Both the position numbers and the translations under genes were made by a program. From JAWLGW01 sp964569055 (GTDB taxonomy: Bacteria; Planctomycetota; J058), in NCBI GenBank assembly GCA_964569055.1, contig CAZMSZ010000108.1, forward strand, positions 1-19,864: 19,864 bases of DNA, written 5' to 3'. This document shows, piece by piece, positions 8,370 to 16,755 of this stretch. The notes under the pieces are model-generated. The model did not search any database and was not told where the DNA came from. It saw only the letters and a list, made by a program, of their open reading frames with translations. Numbering within the stretch: position 1 is the first letter of the stretch; every line of letters starts with the position of its first letter.

Positions 8370-9251
8370 TCAGACGGCGGTCGGGCGCTGCCCGCGGAGC
8401 ACCGAGTTCCCCTCGTGCAGGCGGGTGCGGTCGACGGGCGCCGCCGCGTCGAGCTCGCCGAGGTCGAGGCGGCCCGACTGCGCGAAGAAGGTGAGCGGGT
8501 TGTGCCACACCACCTTCTCGATCTCCTCCTCGTCCATGCCGGCGCGCCGCATGGCGAGCACCGTCTTGGGGACCAGGAGCGGGTCCGACACGCCCCAGTC
8601 GGCGGCGCTGTTGATCAGCATGCGGTCGGTCCCGAACCGGCGGAAGATCTCGACCATCCGCTCGGGGGTCATCTTGGTGTTGGGGTAGATCGAGAAGCCC
8701 GCCCAGCAGCCGGTCTCCTTGACCAGCGGGATCGTCTCCTCGTTGTTGTGGTCGATCAGGGCCCGCTCCTCGCCCAGCCCGCTGGCGCGGATCACGTCCA
8801 GCGAGCGCGCGGTGCCGCGCTTCTTGTCGCGGTGCGGGGTGTGGACCAGCACCGGCAGCCCGCTGTGGCGCGCGATCTCGACCTGCTCGGCGAACACGCG
8901 CTCCTCGCGCTCGGTCATGTCGTCGAAGCCGACCTCACCGACCCCGACCACCCCGTCCTTGCGCACGTACTCGCGCACCAGCGCGAGCACCTCCGCGTTG
9001 AGGCGCTCGTCGTTCGCCTCCTTGGGGTTGAGCGCCATGGTGCACACGTGCCGGATCCCGAACTGGCTGGCGCGGAAGCGCTCCCAGCCGATCAGGGTGT
9101 CGAAGTAGTCCTTGAAGCTCCCGGCGCTGGTCCGGGGCTGCCCCAGCCAGAACGCGGGCTCGAGCACGACCCGCACCCCGGCCAGCGCCAGCCGCTCGTA
9201 GTCGTCGGTCGTGCGGCTGAACATGTGGATGTGGGGCTCGAAGATCCGCAC
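8370..9251 (-). CDS. eboB: EboB-like TatD-family metal-dependent hydrolase
   Basis: The 293-residue TIM-barrel protein has amidohydrolase/TatD metal-site positions: H7-x-H9 (EPHIHMF), E106 (GVGEVGFDD), H137 (VLVHTPH), H168 (LIDHNNEE) and D218 (NSAADWG). The N-terminal stretch, in which EPHIHMFSRTTDDYE is followed by EPAFWLGQPRT, and the TMALNPKEAN block distinguish it from housekeeping TatD DNases. They match my recollection of EboB, a member of the ebo cluster first noted with scytonemin genes in cyanobacteria and in eustigmatophyte algae. Ebo proteins are linked to moving or modifying metabolite precursors toward the periplasm; the enzymatic role of EboB is not settled. The GTG at 9251 has an AGGAGG-like site about 7 bases upstream. 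It follows the eboA-like gene by 72 bases and nearly abuts the barrel gene. Confidence 0.8.
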   Translation of the reverse strand: MRIFEPHIHMFSRTTDDYERLALAGVRVVLEPAFWLGQPRTSAGSFKDYFDTLIGWERFRASQFGIRHVCTMALNPKEANDERLNAEVLALVREYVRKDGVVGVGEVGFDDMTEREERVFAEQVEIARHSGLPVLVHTPHRDKKRGTARSLDVIRASGLGEERALIDHNNEETIPLVKETGCWAGFSIYPNTKMTPERMVEIFRRFGTDRMLINSAADWGVSDPLLVPKTVLAMRRAGMDEEEIEKVVWHNPLTFFAQSGRLDLGELDAAAPVDRTRLHEGNSVLRGQRPTAV

Positions 9252-9323
9252 CGCTGTCCTCCTCGGCGCGCCTGCGCCGCGGCTAGGCTAGCGCACGCGC
9301 TCGGTTCGCGCGCCCGCCGGCGC

Positions 9324-10220
9324 TCAGCCCTCGCGGACCTTCAGCGCGGCGCGGGCCGTGGCCAGCGCCTCGGACACGAGCGGGTCCTGCTCCCGCTCGA
9401 GGCGCTCGCTCACGAACGAGAGGGCGCGCGGGTCGCGGGCCCGGCCGAGCGCGCGCGCCGCGGCGAGGCGCTCTTGCGCGTCGGGGTGCTCGAGGTTGCC
9501 GATCAGCCGGGCGACCAGCCCGGGTCGCGGGTGCTGCGCAGCCAGGGCCCAGATCGTGCGCGGGACCGGGCGCCCCGCGGCCAGGCGCTCGTCGATGTAG
9601 TCGCACAGGCTGTGCGCCAGCTCGGGGTCGGCGCGCTCCTCGAGCCGCCCGAACCGCTCGACCGGGACGTCGCAGAAGAACGCCTTGAGCACGGCCTTGC
9701 GCCAGTCGTGCGGGTCGAGGTGCCGGGCGCTGAACGGGTTGTCGCACCAGGCCGCCCGCATGAGCGCGGTCTGGTTGGTGCGCCCGGCGTCGAGCACCAG
9801 GGTCAGCCCCTGCGCCACGTCGCCGGGCCGCACGAAGTTGAGCGCGCGCAGCGCGGCCACGCGGGTCTCGGTGTCGCCGAGGTCGTAGGCGCGGAACAGC
9901 GCCGCGTACGGCTGCTCGGCCGCGTCGGCCGCCTGCGCCAGCAGCAGCGCCTGCCCGGCCTCGCCCACGCTCCAGCTCCCGACCGGGACCTCGCCCCACA
10001 CCCCGGGGACGCGCGCCCCCTCGCGCTCGGCGAACGCGGCGATCAGGCCGCGCCGGCCCAGCCGACGCAGCGCTTCGGGCAGGCTGGCGCGCGTGGCCTC
10101 GAGGTCGCGCTCGCGCGCGGCCTCCGCGAGCCACGCCTCCGCCGGCGTCCCCGCGATCCGCGCGCGCACGAGCGCCTGCAGCGCCCCCCGCGCCGCCTCG
10201 CTCGCCCCCGGCCCGCTCAC
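9324..10220 (-). CDS. eboA: EboA-like alpha-helical protein
   Basis: The 298-residue protein is alpha-helical and HEAT-like in its C-terminal half, with no signal peptide. The most diagnostic stretch is at about 148-210: QTALMRAAWCDNPFSARHLD, then HDWRKAVLKAFF and later LAHSLCDYIDERLAAGRPV. This fits the EboA family pattern as I recall it, in which a (D/N)NP(Y/F) turn is followed by W-x-x-x-V-LKA-(L/F)F and a conserved Y-x-x-ER-x-x-A-x-R segment. Adjacency to an EboB-like gene strongly supports the call. The function of EboA is unknown; cluster-level data link ebo genes to metabolite trafficking. The GTG at 10220 overlaps the TGA of the HIT gene as GTGA, so translation is probably coupled. 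eboC-F are not in this window. Confidence 0.75.
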   Translation of the reverse strand: MSGPGASEAARGALQALVRARIAGTPAEAWLAEAARERDLEATRASLPEALRRLGRRGLIAAFAEREGARVPGVWGEVPVGSWSVGEAGQALLLAQAADAAEQPYAALFRAYDLGDTETRVAALRALNFVRPGDVAQGLTLVLDAGRTNQTALMRAAWCDNPFSARHLDPHDWRKAVLKAFFCDVPVERFGRLEERADPELAHSLCDYIDERLAAGRPVPRTIWALAAQHPRPGLVARLIGNLEHPDAQERLAAARALGRARDPRALSFVSERLEREQDPLVSEALATARAALKVREG

Positions 10221-10624
10221 ACGCGCTCGGCGATCGCCGCGGCCAGGGCGGGCCCGTCCTCCAGCCGGCGCGGCTGCCAGCCGACGCCGAGCCCGCTCCC
10301 GTCGGCGTGCTTGGGAATGATGTGGAAGTGCACGTGGAACACGGCCTGATGCGCGGAGGGGCCGTTGTTCTGGAGCACGTTGAACGCCGTGGCCCCCGTC
10401 GCGCCCAGCACCGCGCGCGACAGGCGCGGCAGCACGCGCCCGATCGCCGCCGCCGCCTCGTCCGACAGCTGGTCGAGGGTGGCCGCCGGCTCCTTGGGGA
10501 TCACGAGGGTGTGCCCGCGGCTCAGCGGGTTCACGTCGAGGAACGCGAGGACGTGCGCGTCCTCGTACACCTTGTGGCAGGGGATCTCCCCGCGCAGGAT
10601 CTTCGAGAAGACGGTCTCGCTCAT
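10217..10624 (-). CDS. HIT-family nucleotide-binding protein (HINT-like hydrolase)
   Basis: At 135 residues this is a typical single-domain HIT protein. FSKILRGEIPCHKVYEDAHVLAFLD at the N-terminus, GHTLVIPKE at about 37-45 and the histidine triad H97-V-H99-F-H101 (FHVHFHIIP) are all present. HIT proteins hydrolyse nucleoside phosphoramidates, AMP-lysine-type adducts or dinucleoside polyphosphates through the central histidine. The substrate here is not readable. It is the first gene of the eboA-eboB-barrel operon, with which it shares a GTGA stop/start overlap. A weak extended -10 (TGCTACCCT) lies 7 bases before its ATG. HIT genes are common housekeeping genes, so its link to ebo function may be only transcriptional. 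Confidence 0.92.
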   Translation of the reverse strand: MSETVFSKILRGEIPCHKVYEDAHVLAFLDVNPLSRGHTLVIPKEPAATLDQLSDEAAAAIGRVLPRLSRAVLGATGATAFNVLQNNGPSAHQAVFHVHFHIIPKHADGSGLGVGWQPRRLEDGPALAAAIAERV

Positions 10625-10763
10625 GCGGCGCAGGGTAGCACGCGGGCGCGGGGTGAACGGCTGGGACTCGGGGCGGCCTGGGAGGCTGTCGTCAGCGCCA
10701 GCCTTCGTGCCCGTGCCCGTGCCCCTGCCCGTTCCCGTGCGCGTGGCTCGTGCTCGTGCTCGT
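10625..10763. other. Intergenic region 5' of the HIT gene, up to the gap
   Basis: It contains the likely HIT-operon promoter near the ATG and, further right, hexamer repeats that run into the assembly gap. No gene is seen. Confidence 0.5.
10706..10763. repeat. Hexanucleotide tandem repeat (CGTGCC-like) at gap edge
   Basis: About nine degenerate 6-base units are read: CGTGCC three times, CCTGCC, CGTTCC, CGTGCG, CGTGGC, and then TCGTGC twice after a phase slip. The array runs straight into the 100-N gap, so its real length is unknown. It would encode Val-Pro/Val-Arg dipeptides, but no gene is supported. Confidence 0.85.
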
Positions 10764-10863
10764 NNNNNNNNNNNNNNNNNNNNNNNNNNNNNNNNNNNNN
10801 NNNNNNNNNNNNNNNNNNNNNNNNNNNNNNNNNNNNNNNNNNNNNNNNNNNNNNNNNNNNNNN
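10764..10863. other. Assembly gap (100 N)
   Basis: Exactly 100 N. It begins inside the hexamer array and ends 3 bases before the stop of the kinase-SUMF1 gene. The repeat is the probable cause of the break. Confidence 0.98.
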
Positions 10864-10866
10864 GGC

Positions 10867-13458
<2,592 letters not shown>

Positions 13459-13464
<6 letters not shown>

Positions 13465-13489
13465 GGCGGCCCCTCGAGCCGCCATGGAC
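13459..13489 (-). promoter_or_regulatory. 12-bp inverted repeat covering the kinase start codon
   Basis: GTCCATGGCGGC (13459-13470) and GCCGCCATGGAC (13478-13489) are perfect reverse complements separated by 7 bases. In the mRNA the AGGG ribosome-binding stretch falls in the loop and the ATG at 13464 falls in the 3' arm. A hairpin could therefore control translation initiation. The 5' arm contains another in-frame ATG. Confidence 0.55.
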
Positions 13490-13587
13490 CGCATGGGGCT
13501 CGAAGGGCGCCAGGATATGCAGGGCGGCGCGGGAGCGCCAGCGGGCGCCAGGGACGCCCGAGGACGCCCCTGACGCGCGCGACGCCG

Positions 13588-14061
13588 CTACGCGGCTTCC
13601 TGGGCGGCCGCGGGGCGCGTCGTCTCGGGGGTGGCCACCGGGACCGCGTCCTTCTGCGCCAGCGCGACCACCGTCGCGCCGCGCCGGTTGACGCTGGTCG
13701 TGACCTCGCCCCGCCGCTTGAGCGCCTTGACGAAGTCCTCCAGGGTGGCGCAGTCGAGGTTCAGCTCGCGCGCCAGGCCCGGGACGGTGCGGTTCCCGTG
13801 GACCTGCAGGTAGGACATGATGTCCGCGACGGTGCGCCCCTCGAAGTCGACGCCGCGCGGCCCGAGCCGGCTCACGCGCTCGACCTCCTGCTCGCGGGCG
13901 CCGATCTCGACCATGAGCTGCTGCACGTAGCCGTGCTGGTCGACGTGCCTCGGACAGAACGGCTTGCCAGCTCGCGTCGCGCGCCGGCAGTCGGGCAGCT
14001 CGCAGTGCCTCGGGGCGTTGCGCCCGTCGCTGCCCCACCGAATCACGCTGCGCAGGTTCAT
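13588..14061 (-). CDS. Zinc-motif protein with winged-helix-like C-terminal half
   Basis: I do not recognise the family with certainty. The 157-residue product has a C20-x4-C25-x10-C36-x2-H39 cluster (HCELPDC...PFCPRHV) that looks like a small zinc site. Residues 72-135 suggest a winged helix: TVADIMSYLQVHGNRTVPGL, then LDCATLEDFVKALKRRGEVT followed by a basic wing SVNRRGATVVAL. This suggests a small DNA- or RNA-binding regulator. The tail from about 140 is Pro/Ala/Thr-rich. AGGGAGA lies about 9 bases before the ATG at 14061. It is upstream of the kinase-SUMF1 gene on the same strand (123 bases) and divergent from the HEAT gene, so it could regulate either; that is speculation. Confidence 0.7.
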   Translation of the reverse strand: MNLRSVIRWGSDGRNAPRHCELPDCRRATRAGKPFCPRHVDQHGYVQQLMVEIGAREQEVERVSRLGPRGVDFEGRTVADIMSYLQVHGNRTVPGLARELNLDCATLEDFVKALKRRGEVTTSVNRRGATVVALAQKDAVPVATPETTRPAAAQEAA

Positions 14062-14349
14062 TGCGTCTCGTCTCCCTGTTCTTCCCGCCTGGAGTCCTCC
14101 CCTCGGAGGGTGCTCCGCCGGTCTAGACGCGCACGGGGTCGGATGGGTTCGCATAAAGTTCGGCGACTTTCCGGTGACCGAACGGTGGGGGGCGGGTCCG
14201 AGGCGCTCCGGACAGCACAAGCGACTGCGAGCCAAAGGGTTACCCAGAGTCGTCCTGACGGAGACCCCGCGCCGCCCGCCCCAGCCCGCCGCGGCCAGGG
14301 CTTCGCTGTGCGACACTCCTGGCCGCACCCAGGCTGGTCGAGGACACCC
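14062..14349. promoter_or_regulatory. Divergent promoter region with inverted repeat GTTCGG-N14-CCGAAC
   Basis: This 288-bp region separates the leftward zinc-motif gene from the rightward HEAT-repeat gene. It holds a 6-bp inverted repeat (14158-14163 and 14178-14183) next to the only AT-rich patch here, GCATAAAGTT at 14151-14160, which could supply a -10 on either strand. GAGGA lies about 7 bases before the HEAT ATG. No open frame in it looks coding. Confidence 0.4.
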
Positions 14350-15756
14350 ATGACCGACGACTCCGACGAGGCGGCGGCCGAGGCGGCCGCTCGACAGGTC
14401 CGCCGTCGCCGTCGGCGCCGCGCGCGGCTGGACGACGAGGCCTCCGAGGGGGCCGACGAGGCCACGGGCGACGAGGTCGGCTCGGCGAGCGAGGGCGGCG
14501 GCGCGGAGGGCGGCCGCTCGCTCGAGGAGCTGCTGCGCGACCTCGAGGCCGCCGAAGCGGAGCGGCGGCGGCGCGCGGCGCGGGCGATCGGCGCGCTCGG
14601 GCCCAAGGCTCGCGACGCGGCGGGCCCCCTCGCGCGCGTCCTCGACGAGGACGCCGACGAGCAGGTCCGCTACCGAGCGGCGCGCGCGCTGGGCAAGCTG
14701 GGACCCGAGGCGGCCGCCGCGCTCCCGGCGCTGGTCCGCGCCCTGGCGAGCGGCACCAAGGACCGCAGCCGCGACGAGCGCTCGGTGGCCGGCGCCGCGG
14801 CGTCGGCGATCAAGCGCGTGGGCGGCGCGGCCGCGTCGCACCTCGTGACCGCGCTGGGCGAGCGCCCGCTCCGCCGCCGCGCTGCGCGCCTGCTCCGCTC
14901 GGTCCCGCTCCCGGCGGACGACCCGGCGCTCGCGGAGGCGTGGGGCGCGCTGCTGGCGCGGGAGCGCGGCGGGGCCCCGCTGGCCGGGGTCGAGGCGCTG
15001 GCCCAGCGCGGCGACGACGCGGCGCCGCTGCTGGTCGAGGCGCTCGGGGCGGTGCGCGAGGAGGCCGCCGAGGCGGCGGCCGCCGCCCTGGTCGCGCTGG
15101 AGCGCGCGGCCGTCAAGCCGCTGGCGCGCGCCCTGAGCGAGGCCCGGCCGGGGGTGCGCCTCGGGGCCGCCAACGCGCTGCGGACCTTGGCTCGCGAGGT
15201 CGGCCAGCGCGACGTGGCCAAGGCGGGCGCGCGGCTGGTCAAGGCCGCCACCGAGGACGACGACCCCGAGGTCCGCGGCGCCGCGATCGAGGCCCTCGGC
15301 AGCCTGACCGAGCACGCCGACCTGGCCCTCCCCGGGTTGATCCGGGCCCTAGGCGACGACGACTCGCGCAACAGCCTCAAGGCGGTGATGGGCCTGCTCG
15401 ACCTCGAGCTCGACAAGGCCGCCCTGGTGCAGCGCATGGTCGAGGTGGTCCAGGGCACGCGCCGCGTGTTCACGCGGGTCGGCGCGTGCATGGTCCTGAT
15501 GCACCTCGGCCAACGCGCCAAGCCCGCCGCCCCCGCCCTGGTCGCGGCCCTCGAGGACGCGAGCCCCGAGGTGCGCGAGTACGCCCACCTCGCGCTCCAG
15601 TCGATCCGCACCCCGTCCATGCGCCTGCAGGTGATCCGGACCGCGTCGCTGCGGTTGAAGGTGGTGGACGAGCCGCTGGGATCGGGGGAGCGCCGCGGCA
15701 AGAAGGAGCGGAGCGCGGGACGGGAGAAGCGGCGGGCGAAGGGGCGGCGGCGGTAA
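14350..15756 (+). CDS. HEAT-repeat scaffold protein
   Basis: The 468-residue protein starts with an arginine run (about residues 17-26) and an acidic, Gly/Glu-rich linker. From about 55 to 425 it consists of HEAT/PBS-lyase-like repeats, recognisable by RAARAIGALGPKA, RAARALGKLGPEA, GAANALRTLA, GAAIEALGSL and YAHLALQSI. Such solenoids are protein-binding scaffolds; the partner is unknown. After the last repeat lies a tandem decapeptide duplication (IRTPSMRLQV, IRTASLRLKV) and a very basic tail of Lys/Arg-rich residues. There is no signal peptide or membrane helix. The ATG at 14350 has GAGGA about 7 bases upstream. It diverges from the zinc-motif gene and converges on the TetR gene across a long palindrome. 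Confidence 0.85.
   Translation: MTDDSDEAAAEAAARQVRRRRRRRARLDDEASEGADEATGDEVGSASEGGGAEGGRSLEELLRDLEAAEAERRRRAARAIGALGPKARDAAGPLARVLDEDADEQVRYRAARALGKLGPEAAAALPALVRALASGTKDRSRDERSVAGAAASAIKRVGGAAASHLVTALGERPLRRRAARLLRSVPLPADDPALAEAWGALLARERGGAPLAGVEALAQRGDDAAPLLVEALGAVREEAAEAAAAALVALERAAVKPLARALSEARPGVRLGAANALRTLAREVGQRDVAKAGARLVKAATEDDDPEVRGAAIEALGSLTEHADLALPGLIRALGDDDSRNSLKAVMGLLDLELDKAALVQRMVEVVQGTRRVFTRVGACMVLMHLGQRAKPAAPALVAALEDASPEVREYAHLALQSIRTPSMRLQVIRTASLRLKVVDEPLGSGERRGKKERSAGREKRRAKGRRR
15604..15663 (+). repeat. 30-bp tandem duplication inside the HEAT gene
   Basis: Two adjacent in-frame 30-base units (15604-15633, 15634-15663) encode IRTPSMRLQV and IRTASLRLKV. They agree at 22 of 30 bases by eye, so the duplication has diverged. 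The amphipathic alternation suggests beta strands and not another HEAT helix. Confidence 0.7.
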
Positions 15757-15762
15757 AGGCAC

Positions 15763-16049
15763 GGAAATATGAAATATCAACAGGGAATTAGAAATTGGAA
15801 ATGCCAGAATGGCTGCCGCTCGAGAGCACCCGCCTCGACGTGGCTGACTGTCGCCCGACCGGTGCCCGACATGACATGGAAGCTCGGAATCGAGGGCTGA
15901 GGGCACGAAGATCGCCTCGTTGGCGCTCGAAGGGTCCGAGCGCCCTGCGCTCCAGCGAGAGCCGACGCGAGGCGGTCCCGACCAAACGGCAGCCACTCTG
16001 CCATTTCTAATTTCTAATTTCTAATCCACTATTGATATTTCTTATTTCC
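15763..16049. repeat. Long imperfect palindrome (~290 bp) with AT-rich arms
   Basis: The left arm (15763-15818) and the reverse complement of the right arm (15987-16049) agree at about 49 of 56 positions by eye. The right arm has one extra 7-base TTAGAAA unit. Both arms run from GGAAATA through ATATCAA and TTAGAAA units to TGGCTGCCG. The symmetry continues inward, since CCGCCTCG and its complement lie exactly 12 bases inside each arm. The centre contains further hairpins: GGCGCTCG-N7-CGAGCGCC (15922-15944) and GTGCCC/GGGCAC (15862-15867 and 15901-15906). It starts 6 bases after the HEAT stop and ends 7 bases before the TetR stop. No transposase is present. It could be a MITE-like mobile repeat, a bidirectional terminator or a structured RNA. 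Confidence 0.8.
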
Positions 16050-16056
16050 TCCTTCT

Positions 16057-16722
16057 TCACGACGGCCGCAACCCCTCCAGCATGATCCCGACCAGCTCGC
16101 GCACCAGCCGCTCGCCGTCGCCCGTCCACTCGGCGGTGAGGTAGGCCTGCAGGAGGCGCTCGGCGGCGCCGATCACGGTGAGCGCGCTGACCTGCGGGTC
16201 GACGGCGCGGAGGAGGCCCTGGGCTTGCGCGCCGCGGGTCAGCTCGGTCGCCTCGTCGGCGATGGCGCGGGCGAGCTCGGCGATCGGGGCGCGCGCGCCG
16301 ACGGCGGGGGCGCGGCTCTCCTGGAGGTACAGGCGCGCGACCTCGGGCGCGTCGCGCACCACCTCCGCGAGCGCCTGCCCGAGGGCCTGATAGGCGAGGA
16401 ACACCGCGAAGGGGTCGCCGCTGTGGGCGAGCGCCTCGCGGCAGGCGGCGAACGCGGCGTCGAGGCGGGCCCGCACGGGCGCCAGCAGGGTCCGCACCAG
16501 CTCGGGCTTGTCGCTGAAGTAGCGGTAGAAGCTCCCCTTGGCCAGGCCGGCCGCGCGGGCGATCGCCTCGATCGACGCGTTCTCCACCCCCTCGGCCAGG
16601 AAGCTCTCGAGCGCGGCGTCGAGCAGGGCCTGCGTCCGCGCGCGCCGGTTGCGATCGCGCTTGCCGCCGCGCGGGCCGGGCCGCTCGGCGGGGAGCTTGG
16701 GGGGCTCGGGTCCGGCCGCCAT
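16057..16722 (-). CDS. TetR/AcrR-family transcriptional regulator
   Basis: The 221-residue protein has a Pro/Arg-rich N-terminal extension and then a TetR helix-turn-helix at about 28-75: RTQALLDAALESFLAEGVEN, SIEAIARAAGLAKGSFYRYF and SDKPELVRTLL. The remainder is a helical ligand-binding and dimerisation domain of normal size. TetR proteins usually repress nearby or divergent genes until a small ligand binds. No obvious transporter or enzyme target lies next to it. The gene follows the tandem-kinase gene by 33 bases on the same strand and may be co-transcribed, but TAGAAT lies 6 bases before its ATG (16722), suggesting its own short-leader or leaderless transcript. Its 3' end nearly touches the long palindrome. 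Confidence 0.93.
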   Translation of the reverse strand: MAAGPEPPKLPAERPGPRGGKRDRNRRARTQALLDAALESFLAEGVENASIEAIARAAGLAKGSFYRYFSDKPELVRTLLAPVRARLDAAFAACREALAHSGDPFAVFLAYQALGQALAEVVRDAPEVARLYLQESRAPAVGARAPIAELARAIADEATELTRGAQAQGLLRAVDPQVSALTVIGAAERLLQAYLTAEWTGDGERLVRELVGIMLEGLRPS

Positions 16723-16728
16723 GGCGCC

Positions 16729-16734
16729 ATTCTA
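16729..16734 (-). promoter_or_regulatory. TAGAAT -10-like element of the TetR gene
   Basis: On the minus strand TAGAAT (context CATAGAATGGCGCC) ends 6 bases before the ATG. Transcription beginning 7 bases downstream would start at the A of the start codon, giving a leaderless mRNA. Confidence 0.45.
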
Positions 16735-16755
16735 TGCGCGCGGCCGCCGACTGAT

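Noticed and set aside
10706..10763. Repeats considered as a CRISPR array.
   Set aside because: The period is 6 bases with no spacers, and no cas genes are present; this is a simple tandem repeat.
13465..13587. Possible TATCCT promoter at 13512-13517 (minus strand) for the kinase gene.
   Set aside because: The match is weak, there is no -35, and chance occurrence is likely; it is not listed as a feature.
15763..16049. Inverted-repeat element considered as an insertion sequence.
   Set aside because: The interior is too short for a transposase and shows none. No target-site duplication is evident, so at most it is a MITE-like non-autonomous element.
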